Of a stretch of 64,000 nucleotides of DNA, positions 1 to 10,490 are shown one piece after another; the first letter of the stretch is position 1, and every line of letters begins with the position of its first letter. The position numbers and the translations under genes were made by a program. The DNA comes from Astrocystis sublimbata (taxonomy: Eukaryota > Ascomycota > Sordariomycetes > Xylariales > Xylariaceae), in contig JAJNNY010000013.1 of the NCBI GenBank assembly GCA_022453515.1, forward strand, positions 434,001-498,000, in the 5' to 3' direction. The notes below the pieces were generated by a model. It was not told where the DNA came from. It saw nothing but the letters and a program-made list of their open reading frames with translations, and did no database searches.

Positions 1-3000
1 ATAGACTTCATTGACACGGAATCAGCCAGAGAAACCTCGTGGGCGAAATTTACTGTAAGTTCATGGGCTAGAGACTCAGGTAATTGGACCGTACACTGCA
101 CCGGTCGCGTAAAGCCAGAAGTTTCACAGCGCCCAGGTAGTTCCAAGATGTCAACCAACATGGATGCTAGATCTCCGGACATTGCTTCGTGGTATGATAA
201 GTTCGCCGACATTGGTATTGGATATGGGCCCATGTTTCGACCCTTGTCCAAGATACTTGTTGATCCCAATCAGAATCTAGCTCGAGCATCTGTGGCGCTT
301 GACATGACGACCAAGACCATCCAAGGCGGCGAATCCAACTACCATGTTCACCCCACTGCTATTGATGGTGCTATCCAACTTGGTCTAATCGCTTGCTACG
401 GAGGCCAAGTCGAGAGAGCCAATGTGGCATATGTGCCGGTCCATTTCTCTCGACTTTATCTGCGAGCCGGTTGTGAAGACACATCTGCAATGGTGACCGC
501 CCGTGGCAGAACCCAAGGGCTTCGAAACGCCTATGTGCAGTTGCAGGTGGTCGATAGGCATGGGGAGGCGCTTTTGGAAGTCGACACACTGAAGCTTACA
601 CGATTTCAGGGGCTGACCCTCCCAGAAAGTACTCGGTCAACGAAAGCTTTCAACAGCCCTTTCACTAGACTTTGTTGGAAACCAGACTTTCGCAATCTGG
701 GAAACCAACAAGCACGACAGCTGTTCCCCGCTCCTGAAGAGAACATCAGCAGGATTGCGGCACTCGAAAGGGCTGATACGATCAGTTGCTTAGTCGTGGC
801 AGATATATACGACCGCTTTGTAAGGGACGAGGGTGGACCCCAACCCAAGGGAGAGCTCAGTCACTGGCTGTCTTGGGTCAGAAAATGCGTAGAGGAAGAT
901 TCAAGGCGCAACATGGTCGAAGCCGCACAATTGGACCCGGCCAAGCGTTCACATTTGCTGCAAAAGCTTTGCGCCGAAGCGGGAAGCCAGGTCGAGGCTA
1001 TGACCGCCAAGTGTCTACATGAGAACATAGACGATATCCTGCACGAGCGGACGACCGGCATTGACGTCCTCATCTCACGGGGTTTGTTGACACCACTATA
1101 TGAAAGCGGTCACCTCATCGCGGGCTCGCATCCGCAGTTGTTCAATATTTTGGACCTGGCAGGTCACTCTAACCCGAACTTGCGAATTATCGAAGTCGGA
1201 GCTGGTACGGGTGCGGCGACGAGAACAGCGATGAGGGCACTTGTAGGTGCAAATGGCATGAAGCGATATGCTGACTACACCTTCACCGACATCTCGGCTG
1301 GGTTCTTCGGCGCGGCCCGCGAGTTCATGTCCGAATATCGCGACATCAAATACTCCGTCTTGGACATCGAACAGGATCCCATGGCCAATGGATATGAGGG
1401 CATATACGACATTGTCCTGGCATGTGAGGCTATCCATGTGACTGAGAGCCTGGACAAAGTGCTCAAGCACTGCAGGAGCCTTCTGAAGCCAGGGGGCAAA
1501 CTCATCATTGCCGAAACCACTCATATAAGAGTCGCGGCAGGGCTCTTGTACGGCACCTTTACCGGATATTGGCTGGGTGCCTTTGACGGGCGTACCGAAG
1601 GCCCTTTCATGAATCAGTCGGCATGGGATACCCGCCTCCTTGCATCGGGATTTTCCGGAGTTGACATAATATTAGACGACTATCCATCTCCACAACAGTC
1701 GACGTCGGTTATCGTATCGACAAGGCTTGAAGAAACAGACAAGTCAAAGAATCATGGGGTCGAAAACGATCAAGCACTCATATATCTACTTCACAGTGTT
1801 TCTGGGCCGACTCCACTCCTAGGTAGAATTGTTAGCGAATTGGAGGGTCTTGCGAACCCCTATCGGGCGGTAGTCCTTGGTCTCGATGCTCCCGAGAGCG
1901 TTCCAAAAGGGGCTCGAGTTATCGCCTTCCTCAACGCTGAAAACGATCTCTTCGATCCCGAGGACTCGCTTTTGAAAGCGTATCAAATTCTCGTTCGCAA
2001 TGCTCAAAGTATGGTATGGGTTACATCTTGTGGTGTGATTCAAGGTCGAGATCCGCGTGGTGGCTTCATGCTTGGACTTCTTCGGGCGATCGCGACAGAG
2101 AACCCCGCCAGCAAGTTCCTTTCTATTGATATCGATATCAGCGACTTTGATGCAGAGTCCGGTCGACTCGCTAAATCTATTATTGCTTGCGAGGCAAGTC
2201 TTCAAGAAGAAGTGGATGGAAATGGCACCCATGGGGATCGTGAACTTGCCTGGCAGGGTGGGTGCATGCGTGTGAGTCGCGTGGTTCCAGACGGCAAACT
2301 CGGTCCTTATGCCGAACCAACTAGAACACCCGCCCATTTGGGATGCGATATATTGCCATCCAAAAGCCAAGGCCCCCTGTGTGCTGACTTTGAGACGCCT
2401 GGTATACTCGCTTCCTTGTACTTCCGTCCTTACACTGAGCTACTACAACACATTCCAGCAACTTTCATTGATGTTGAAGTGGCTGCCGTTGGATTGAGCT
2501 GGAGCGACCTTGCCTTCGGCTCTGGTCCATTTGATGCTTTCAACCATGACCGCTCGTCTGAGTACACCGGTGTTGTGGTAAGAACTGGCTCTCAAGTTGT
2601 CGGCTTTTCGGTTGGGGATCGTGTTTATGGAGTTGGCAAGGTCCATTTCGGAACACACACGAGAGTACCTGCTTCATTTGCCCAGAAATTGCAGCCCGTC
2701 GACGATATTCTTCACATGGCAACGATGCCTTTGGTCTATATGACGGCTCTATATGCACTGGAACATATTGCAAATCTGAGGGAGGGGCAAACAGTCTTGA
2801 TACAATCTGCCACCGGGGGCTTGGGGCTTGCAGCAATCCAAGTTGCGCGAATGAAAGGAGCCGAAGTATTCGCTACTGCCGGCACTGCATCCGAGATTGC
2901 CTTTTTGGTAGATGACATAGGTCTCTCCAAGGAAAAGGTTCTAGCATCGCGAGATTCGGTAGCCTTGTCGCACGCAGCGAACGGAACCAAAAAGGGGGGA

Positions 3001-4638
3001 TTCGATGTCATCCTAAGCACTGGTGGAGGTGGCGACCTCTTGCGCGATTCTCTCGACGCACTCGCACCATTGGGGCGCCTTCTTGATCTGAGTCGTGTTG
3101 ATGTACTCGACTCCAATGACATCGGTCCCGAACTATTCCAGAGAGGCACTAGCTTTTCTTCGATTGACCTGAATATCGTGCTGGACAACAACCCTGAACT
3201 CGGAGCACACCTAATGAAGTCGGTTGATGAGCTGTATCGTGCTGGGCATATTTCACCAATTCGTCCTTTCTCTGTTGCCGACGTAGCGCAGCTAAGTCAG
3301 ACTTTGGCCGATTTCTCCAAGGGCACGCACTTGGGCAAGACGGTGGTTTCTTTCCTAGATCCAGAATCCAGCGTCAAAGTGGTCCGAGTGCCGCCAATGG
3401 CAAAGTTTGACTCCGAGGGGCGCTATATAATCACTGGGGGCTTCGGGGGGCTGGGAAGATCCATCATCAGCTGGATGGCTGATCGTGGAGCTCGTGACTT
3501 TATTGTCCTTTCCAGAAGTGGCGCTACCAAGCCGGAAGCACGACAACTTATTGATCGGCTGGCAGCCCGAGGTGTCTCCATCGAGGGTATAGTCTGCGAT
3601 ATTAGTAAGAGGGCGGATGTTGCCAGAGCCATGGAGGGAGTAGCTACCCAGAGACGCTCAATCAAAGGCCTTGTTCATGCCGCTCTGTCATTATCGGATT
3701 TATCTTTCGACAAACTGACCATTGACCAGTTCCGGAGCGGTGTGGCTGCGAAGACTCTAGGCACCATCAACCTGCACGATGCTCTGCATGATTCGCCATT
3801 GGACTTTTTCGTGATGTTGACATCTACCGAGTCTATCTGGGCGCCTCCCACGCAATCCGCATATATCGCGGCCACAAACTTTCAAGAGAATTTTGCCCGC
3901 TTCCGTCGACATTTGGGTCTGCCAGCCTCGACCGTGGCATATGGTCTGGTGAAGGACGTCGAGTCGCAGTTCAAGATGGGCTCATTCGGAACAGACGACA
4001 TGTACACACGAAACAGAGCGCTGACTACTACAGAATGGCATGTGCTTGTAACCCTGGAGCCAGCATTCCTAGATGCAGCTGCGATAGATGTCTTTGGACA
4101 GAGGCATGACCCGTTATCGACGGCGAATTACTTCACCTGTCTTGACCCAGCCGCACTCGCAAAGCTAACCTCGCCTAATGTACCCCGGTGGCATAGCGAC
4201 AGTCGAGTCGCTCCTCTGATGCGTGCTATCAACGATGCTCAGGCATCTATGAAGAATGACAATGACAGTCACGACAGCCTTGGTCACAGTTCAGCACCCG
4301 CATCTTCGGCGGCTCGTCTACGCCAGGCGTTTGATGAAGCCGTTAAGGAGGGACCGAGTGGGAGAGATGGCGCAATCGCGCTCGTCACCGAGGGTATCAT
4401 GACCGCCATTACCGAGATGCTATTTACTGACGTCCGGAACGTGAACCCAAATAAGAGCATCGCGGGCCACGGAGTCGACAGTCTCATTGCCGCCGAACTG
4501 CGCCATTGGTTCCATCAGGCCCTGAGAACAAATATACAAATGACTGACCTGCTGGATGGTGCGATGAGCATCAAAGATATGGCAGAAAACACTGTTGATC
4601 AAGTATTAGGACGTGCTAATGATGTTACGTCCAGCTAA
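1..4638 (+). CDS. Highly reducing type I polyketide synthase, C-terminal part (5' end outside window)
   Basis: The frame is open from base 1, so the gene enters from the left and KS, AT and the first half of DH are not visible. Numbering residues from base 1, the order is: second DH hot-dog half with the HPxxxDxxxQ motif (D122, Q126); a C-methyltransferase with SAM motif VGAGTG (399-404); an enoylreductase with NADPH motif ATGGLG (937-942); a ketoreductase with GGFGGLG (1146-1152) and probable catalytic Tyr1288; and a C-terminal ACP with phosphopantetheine site Ser1494 in GVDSL. The protein ends about 50 residues after the ACP serine, so there is no thioesterase, reductase or condensation domain, and release must be in trans. 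All visible catalytic motifs look intact, predicting a methylated, fully reducible chain. No intron is apparent in this part. Family assignment is very secure; the product is unknown. Confidence 0.96.
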   Translation: MDFIDTESARETSWAKFTVSSWARDSGNWTVHCTGRVKPEVSQRPGSSKMSTNMDARSPDIASWYDKFADIGIGYGPMFRPLSKILVDPNQNLARASVALDMTTKTIQGGESNYHVHPTAIDGAIQLGLIACYGGQVERANVAYVPVHFSRLYLRAGCEDTSAMVTARGRTQGLRNAYVQLQVVDRHGEALLEVDTLKLTRFQGLTLPESTRSTKAFNSPFTRLCWKPDFRNLGNQQARQLFPAPEENISRIAALERADTISCLVVADIYDRFVRDEGGPQPKGELSHWLSWVRKCVEEDSRRNMVEAAQLDPAKRSHLLQKLCAEAGSQVEAMTAKCLHENIDDILHERTTGIDVLISRGLLTPLYESGHLIAGSHPQLFNILDLAGHSNPNLRIIEVGAGTGAATRTAMRALVGANGMKRYADYTFTDISAGFFGAAREFMSEYRDIKYSVLDIEQDPMANGYEGIYDIVLACEAIHVTESLDKVLKHCRSLLKPGGKLIIAETTHIRVAAGLLYGTFTGYWLGAFDGRTEGPFMNQSAWDTRLLASGFSGVDIILDDYPSPQQSTSVIVSTRLEETDKSKNHGVENDQALIYLLHSVSGPTPLLGRIVSELEGLANPYRAVVLGLDAPESVPKGARVIAFLNAENDLFDPEDSLLKAYQILVRNAQSMVWVTSCGVIQGRDPRGGFMLGLLRAIATENPASKFLSIDIDISDFDAESGRLAKSIIACEASLQEEVDGNGTHGDRELAWQGGCMRVSRVVPDGKLGPYAEPTRTPAHLGCDILPSKSQGPLCADFETPGILASLYFRPYTELLQHIPATFIDVEVAAVGLSWSDLAFGSGPFDAFNHDRSSEYTGVVVRTGSQVVGFSVGDRVYGVGKVHFGTHTRVPASFAQKLQPVDDILHMATMPLVYMTALYALEHIANLREGQTVLIQSATGGLGLAAIQVARMKGAEVFATAGTASEIAFLVDDIGLSKEKVLASRDSVALSHAANGTKKGGFDVILSTGGGGDLLRDSLDALAPLGRLLDLSRVDVLDSNDIGPELFQRGTSFSSIDLNIVLDNNPELGAHLMKSVDELYRAGHISPIRPFSVADVAQLSQTLADFSKGTHLGKTVVSFLDPESSVKVVRVPPMAKFDSEGRYIITGGFGGLGRSIISWMADRGARDFIVLSRSGATKPEARQLIDRLAARGVSIEGIVCDISKRADVARAMEGVATQRRSIKGLVHAALSLSDLSFDKLTIDQFRSGVAAKTLGTINLHDALHDSPLDFFVMLTSTESIWAPPTQSAYIAATNFQENFARFRRHLGLPASTVAYGLVKDVESQFKMGSFGTDDMYTRNRALTTTEWHVLVTLEPAFLDAAAIDVFGQRHDPLSTANYFTCLDPAALAKLTSPNVPRWHSDSRVAPLMRAINDAQASMKNDNDSHDSLGHSSAPASSAARLRQAFDEAVKEGPSGRDGAIALVTEGIMTAITEMLFTDVRNVNPNKSIAGHGVDSLIAAELRHWFHQALRTNIQMTDLLDGAMSIKDMAENTVDQVLGRANDVTSS

Positions 4639-6884
4639 AGCACAGATATCATTTCCTTGTATGAAGTTCAATCTCCTTGGGGTTAGTCTAGTCGATAGGT
4701 GTAAGCCACCACTATAGACTACACTGGCAGTAGCTACGAGCCTCGGCTTGGGAGTTCTCAGTCGCCGCGAGTCTCTTCGTCTTTTTAGGGCTTTTGTCTA
4801 TGGTGGGGTTCATTTTCTATATCAAATAATGTCAGTCCTATCCTGCGAAAAGAGAGACCTTGAACGTATTGAATTTCTGGGCTTAAGAGAAAGGAGATTA
4901 AATCCCATTACACAGATATATTGCCTAGCTAAATAGAAGAGAGCAATATGTAGGCAATTGACCTATATTATGAAGGGTGGCAGTTTTTTGTGCCTGCACG
5001 CGTTTTTATAGGCGCGCGCATTTCCTCCCTCTACTTTAATCACTTGTCTCTTTGATATATAGGAATCTCTCGATATAAAGTAATCGGTATAGGCCAAGGT
5101 AATAGATATCCCCCCTTCCCCCCCCCCCAAAAAAAACCCCCTTTCACTATCTTCTGTGAGACGTGGAATATTCTCGACGATCCCCAACCCTGAACGTGCC
5201 TGTACCATCCTCGTATATATGGTGCGTTCTTGGGCGACTTCCGTCGGCTGGCGTAATTCGGGCACTGATAATGAAAGCCCTGTCATTGCGGTTGAACTCC
5301 GATCGGTGGACAGGGCTTGACCCATCGTTGCGGTACCTAGAATTGACGTGTTAAGTTAAGTACGTATTGCTGGGGAGAGACAATGATGGGTGTCTCTTAC
5401 AAGATCTCAATTGACTCAATTTTCCCGACTTTCTATAGCGCGTATGACTTTTTATAAAGAGTTCCTTAGGAGCTTTTGGAGACGTGTATATTACCTTCCT
5501 GGCGCCATTTTCTGCGTAATGCTCGGCAGCTTGCTTGAATGACTCTGGGAGATCTTCTCTTGCATAGCCCAGCCATCTCACCAGGGCTTTTGCTGTAGTG
5601 TGGAATAGTCTAGCCATAGTTGCGAAGTACTGTTAAGGGCAAGGTGGTTGAAAATATTGTTCCGGATGGTGTCTTGAGACGATAGATAGATGGGCTCCAA
5701 GTTTCGAGGTTTGACGGGGAAACTGGTCATATTTATACGAACGAACAGAGAGTATCAACATTCTTCACTCGCCCGCGTGTGAGTCTTGACATCGGCATGT
5801 CTACAGCCGGGTGGTCTGAAACCAGGCTCGTTGGCGTGTCTTTCATACACCCAACATAGCTTAACAGTTTACCAGCAACCGGTCGATGTCGACGTCGTTG
5901 GCACGAACATGCATGGCCCGACTTGCCCCACGAGCGAGGTATATCCGCGACGCCTCTCGAGGCACCCCTAGCAAGCGCACACAGTCTCGTCGTGCAACTG
6001 TCAGGATACCAATCAGTTTGCCAAGCCTTGGGAATTTGCCATCATAACTGGCGGCGGCGGAGACTGGTGAACCAACATGCAGCTTCACCGTTATGCGAAT
6101 CGCGATAACGAAGTGAGCATTGCGCGATTTTGGCCTTGGGTCAGCCAATTATTGTTCCTGGGTGGCGCCATCTGTTGGTTTCAACGAAGGCGTAGTCGAT
6201 TTGAGAATTTTAGAGCGTTGCAGCCTAAGGTTAGGGCGGCGGTTGCGCGGCGCGGCTGAGCTCTCAGCGCCAAATGAAGTGGGCTTCATGGCTGTTTTAG
6301 ATTCAAAAATGACGAGTGGGATACGCGGTTGAAATGATAAGTACTTAAGTACCTATCTAGGTACAGACCTACTTTGTATGAATGAAGTTCAAGGACTTGG
6401 AGTTCAAAATCGGATTGTCCAGGTCAATTGAGAGTTAAAATGAGACGTATCCGTATTTGAGGTCTTGTAATGGGGTGTATTGCCCACACCCAAAAGTGGG
6501 ATGTAGAATGAAGGAATCTAGAGACCTGACCTTAGCCGTGAGGGGTCCTTATAATACACTGTAACTCGTACCTCAGGGCTGCCTCGCCTGCCAGGCAAGC
6601 AGGTAACAGTCTCGGGTCCATATTAAGTATACAGTATAACTGCCTAGTGGCCAGCTACTCCACCTGGTCCCAGCTGCTCATCTTATCGAGGTCCATTTCT
6701 CAAAGCTGTCCAGCCACAGACGACCGCCGGAGCAGGAGGTGTTATGCTCGAGCTGGTACCTACGGTGGTACCTACCTAGGTAAGGTAGGTTAAAATCTAC
6801 ACATCGCGCTTTCGCCTTGCCAGAAGACGTCCTCACATCTCCAACTTGATTTCACCCCCCATTTTTCATCTACAGCCAGTAAAT
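4639..6884. other. Intergenic region between the PKS and the kinase gene
   Basis: Apart from one weak small-gene candidate on the minus strand (5283-5617) no gene is supported. The stretch holds a C/A-rich low-complexity run near 5110-5145 and, just upstream of the kinase gene, several copies of a CCTAGGTA-type palindromic word (exact TACCTAGGTA at 6773-6782). The last few hundred bases should contain the kinase promoter. Confidence 0.6.
5283..5617 (-). CDS. Possible small two-exon gene, unknown function
   Basis: On the minus strand an ATG at 5617 opens 41 codons (exon 5495-5617). A GTAATA donor follows, then a CTTAACTTAAC branch-like stretch and a TTCTAG acceptor, joining in frame to exon 5283-5336. 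The predicted product is about 58 residues, basic, without a recognisable domain or signal peptide. Support rests only on clean splice signals and a non-repetitive composition. I do not recognise the protein, and it could be a chance reading frame. Confidence 0.22.
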
Positions 6885-8380
6885 ATGACCTCGCTTCTTC
6901 GACGACTATCTTGGCTTGGCCAAGCATGGAAACCTCTCAACTTTTCCAACTCCAACTTCAAGAGAATCCAGCTGGAAGAAAAGATAGAAGAGGAACTCTA
7001 TCCAGACTTTGTTGCGTCGCGCTATTACCCTGTTCGCATCGGCGAGATTCTCAGAGATCGGTATCAAATCGTTGGCAAGCTAGGATTTGGAACGACTTCA
7101 ACTGTTTGGCTGGCGCGCGACCTAGGGTAGGATATCCTGTCCCGCTTGAAATATGAGAATGCTAATACGCGTTAAAGGGGCCGTCGGCACGTCGCCCTGA
7201 AGCTTTTTGTGAACTCAGAGTCCATGGGAAAGCAGCTGGATCACGAGCTTGCCATATACAAGCGCATTTCAACTTCTGCCACTAACCATCGCGGCCGTGG
7301 CGCTGTCAGGGAGCTTCTTGACTCTTTTGACATTACTGGCCCAGACGGACAGCACCGGTGTTTGGTGCACCCCCCATTATGGGAGAGCGTCTTGACTTTT
7401 CTTCATCGCAATCCAGTGAGAAGACTACCCGCGCCAGTGCTTGCCTTCGTCCTTCATCGTCTCTTCCTTGCGCTCGATTTCCTTCATACAGAATGTCAGA
7501 TCATTCATACAGGTGCGTAATTGGGTGCCGAGCTTGCATCAATCACAGAGATTCGCGCGCTAAGAAGATGCGATACATTAGATATCAAGGCCGATAACAT
7601 TATGTTTGGCATTGACGATGATTCCGTTTTTACAGCATTCGAAGAGCAAGAGCTTTTTGACCCGTCTCCAAGAAAAGAGATAGGCAATAATAGAGTCATC
7701 TATCTGTCACGGGAGCTTAGAATGCCAAAGAAATGGGGCGCACCCGTTCTCTGTGATTTTGGCTCCGCCGTTGCGGGGGACGAAGAACAGTTTGAAGATG
7801 TGCAGCCAGATGTGTACCGGGCACCGGAAGTTATTCTAGAGGCGCCGTGGTCGTATCCGATCGACGTGTGGAACGCTGGTTGCATGGTAATCAAAGATTT
7901 CAGGCGGAGTTGAGGTCTTGAGGAATCAAAGCTGACTCGCCTCGGCACAATCTTTTAGGTATGGGACCTTTTTGAAGGCAGCCACTTGTTTACGGGACAC
8001 GATCCAGAATATCAGGCGTATCGCAGTCGAGCACATCTCGCAGAAATCGCGGGATTGCTTGGAAAACCTCCACAAGAGCTCCTCGACTTGGGCAGGTCAA
8101 GTCACAAATTTTTTAACAACACAGGTAAGCCCAATGTTTTATTCTATTCCAGTTTCCTTTCTGTCATATGCTAATAAAGCACCGCACAATCACAGGAGAC
8201 TTCCGTCCAGATATTCCACTTCCAGCTAGCGTACCGCTCGAACAGAGAGAAACTAATCTAGAGGGCGAAGATCAAGAACTGTTTCTGGCCATGATGCGCA
8301 GAATACTGCAATGGCAACCCGCGGACCGCTCCACGGCCAAGACAATCGCTGATGATAAGTGGATTCGGAGACACATGTAA
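6885..8380 (+). CDS. SRPK-like serine/threonine protein kinase (CMGC group)
   Basis: Five exons can be joined in frame: 6885-7126, 7178-7512, 7582-7886, 7959-8124 and 8196-8380, with branch-like GCTAATA/GCTGACT motifs before three acceptors. The product (about 410 residues) has the glycine loop GKLGFGTTS, the VALK lysine just after intron 1, a catalytic loop HTDIKADN created exactly across intron 2, the CDFG metal-binding motif and a YRAPEVIL segment. HTDIKADN instead of HRD, and the gap between the catalytic loop and DFG filled by variable sequence, are typical of SR-protein kinases. These phosphorylate Arg/Ser-rich proteins and affect splicing. Many filamentous fungi carry extra, short SRPK paralogs, and this copy has no long spacer, so it may be such a paralog rather than the core gene. 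The substrate is unknown. Confidence 0.88.
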
Positions 8381-9224
8381 AGAGTGTCAAGAATGGTACA
8401 TGGATATCTCGTTAATTATTTTGAGGTCTAGGTCTCCAAGCTATTCGTAGGAGGTAAGTAAGAAGGCGATAAAGCCTACAGAGCCGCAGCACACGCTTTC
8501 GAACCGAGTTCTTGATATTGCGAAAATACGCCTCGCCGCGGGCGGCAGCTTGAAATTCCTTTTGCAAGTTGTCCGATCTCCCGTACGCTACGCCGCAGGT
8601 TTTCCTCGGAGCTCGATCGCAACCTGACTTCGGCTTCGAGATGGCACTCAAGGACGTGCAACCGTGCAACTGCTCGGAGAGGTAGTCATTTTAGACCTGA
8701 AGGTCGCCGATCCGCGAGATAAACCTCAAGGATTTGAGGTGGACTGGGTTCTGTTGGGTGGTCAGAAAACCCATACGGACGGTTTTACCTACCGTTTCCA
8801 TTGTATATATTGTATATATTGTACATAAAGAGGTAGTCACGTCACCGTGCTTAGTCTAGAACCTGATGAATGCCTGAACCGAGTGTGAGATGGAGCGGCA
8901 GTAGCGCTAACCCGATGTGTCGAAGCCTTGGCATTTGGTAAATCCTGGAACCCAGATCCTCACTTCCCTCATACCCGGCCCGCAGTGTGAATGACTTCTC
9001 GCCTTGGAGAGCGGCCGCGTAATTTTCACATCGCATGCCCGGGCCCGCTGCTCGCCTGGCACGCTGAGCCAGGGGGCCAGGGGGCCAGGGTGCCAGGCCA
9101 AGTACCGCCAGCTTTGCGCTACAGTAGCGATTGGCAAAGTTGCGATAAAGATATATAAGATAGATTTTGCGAAATGCCAAGAGCGGTACAGCATATTGGG
9201 CTTAGCGCATTCCCCGCTAATCAA
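8381..9224. other. Intergenic region with simple repeats
   Basis: No coding sequence is supported. It contains a TATATTG tandem stretch around 8801-8825 and a short tandem of GGGGGCCA-like units at about 9069-9097, then runs into the tRNA-like gene. Confidence 0.5.
9069..9097. repeat. Short tandem repeat, GGGGGCCA-like units
   Basis: Three adjacent imperfect copies of an eight-base GGGGGCCA unit, the last degenerate (GGGTGCCA). It is a simple-sequence repeat with no evident function. Confidence 0.6.
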
Positions 9225-9308
9225 GGGCATGGTGTAATGGTTCACATACTCGGTCAACCTCTTACTATCGGAATCCCGAGTAGGCCGGTTCGAGTCCGGC
9301 CATGTCCA
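9225..9308 (+). tRNA. tRNA-like gene, probably intron-containing; isotype not resolved
   Basis: A perfect A box (TGGTGTAATGG, 9230-9240) and perfect B box (GGTTCGAGTCC) are correctly ordered. GGGCATG at the 5' end pairs with CATGTCC at the 3' end (one G-U), the T stem GCCGG/CCGGC is complete, and a run of six T follows at about 9313-9318 as a Pol III terminator. A CTCGG/CCGAG stem encloses 22 bases, which is too long for a normal anticodon loop and suggests a small intron. The D arm is shortened and the variable region is very short, so I cannot assign the anticodon. The arms resemble Glu/Gln tRNAs. It may be a functional intron-containing tRNA or a decayed copy. Confidence 0.55.
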
Positions 9309-9822
9309 GCCCTTTTTTCGTTAGATTTCCTTTTTAGGTTGCTTTTATAGTCCAGGTACTAAAAATCAGTTATTAGGAGATCTTATCTTGACTGCACTTA
9401 TTTTTTTTCTTTTTTCCTTTCTCTCTCTAAATCTTAGGAGATACTTATAGGTACCCGATTTATTTCTAGTAGTAACACCATGAATGATCCGAGTTGCTTG
9501 CAGCATTATCGATTGTCTTGCTGGATTTGACGAGACACCCCATTTGCTCCATCACCATGGAATTCGCTATTATATCCTAGGGCCGTCTAGGTGACCAATC
9601 CCCCGAGCCCAAATCTTGATCTGTCAAGATCTGCAATAATAAGTCCATCCCAGTGACGATGCGCCTGGTGGACACTGCTACAGGGTAGGTAGGTAGGTGC
9701 CTCGGGTGCCAAAAGGTTGCAAGCCAGTTCACCTCGACTGCACACAGCAGCCGAAACTTCTTCTGAATTGGTTTTGCTCATATGAATCTGAGGATCTTGA
9801 TAGCATTTCTTAACCTATGAAA
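9309..9822. other. Intergenic region, nothing recognised
   Basis: T-rich sequence downstream of the tRNA-like gene and a GGTAGGTAGGTAGGT microrepeat near 9686. No coding sequence or RNA gene is supported. Confidence 0.45.
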
Positions 9823-10490
9823 TTAGAGCTTCGCCGCGGGGTTCTGGAAAGCAGTACACTCGATTTCCATCCTCGCTCCGAAGGGCAGCTGGTGAACTGC
9901 AACACATGTCCGGCACTAATGACAATTCGTCAGTCCGCCCACTCTGCCTTCCTGGTCGTCTAAGTCTGGAATTTCACAGCGCAACATCATTGTAATAGCG
10001 CAGATATCAATTGGGAGGGAGCAAAAGATGGAGAAGGTGAAGTGAAAGTGGATGAACCCACGGGCTTAGGACTGATGCTCCCAAAGAACTCATCGTACAC
10101 CTCATTCATGGGCGCAAAGTCGTCCATCGTAGTCAGAAACACATTGACTTTGACAATGTTGCCCAGTCCACTGCCCGCTGCCTCGAGGACGGCAGAGAGG
10201 TTCTTGATGGCGCGGCGCTGTTATGCTATTAGTCTCATTACGCCCCCCCTCCCCCGGTTTCTACCTCTACCGTCAGGTACCTAGGTACGGAGGATGAAAA
10301 TGTGAACACGTGTAATTATAAATCTTACAGTCTCGGGCTGCACCCCTCCCTTTACCAATCCTTTGGTCGCGGGATCGACGCCGATGCTCCCGGAGCAGTA
10401 CACCATGCCGTTATACTTGACGGCCTGCGAGAATTGCGGCAGAGGCGCTGGCGAGTTCTGGGTCGAGACCTCTTCTTTGGCTGGAGACAT
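9823..10490 (-). CDS. RidA/YjgF/YER057c/UK114 family protein (reactive imine/enamine deaminase)
   Basis: Three exons on the minus strand, 10329-10490, 10062-10217 and 9823-9915, join in phase 0 to give 136 residues, the normal size of the family. Signature segments are present in order: VYCSGSIGVDPATKG, the QPET...AIKNL..VLEAAGS helix, the VKVNVFLTTMDDF strand, and the C-terminal PFGARMEIECTAF block. RidA proteins form trimers that hydrolyse reactive enamine/imine intermediates such as 2-aminoacrylate to ketoacids and ammonia, in cytosol or mitochondria. The conserved arginine sits in GARMEIE. No clear mitochondrial presequence is seen, so a cytosolic HMF1-type role is more likely. Intron 1 contains a perfect GTACCTAGGTAC palindrome (10277-10288). 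The lone gene context gives no pathway clue. Confidence 0.92.

Noticed and set aside
1819..2370. Minus-strand open frame of 183 codons inside the PKS
   Set aside because: It lies fully antisense to a well-supported PKS coding region and has no protein-family features.
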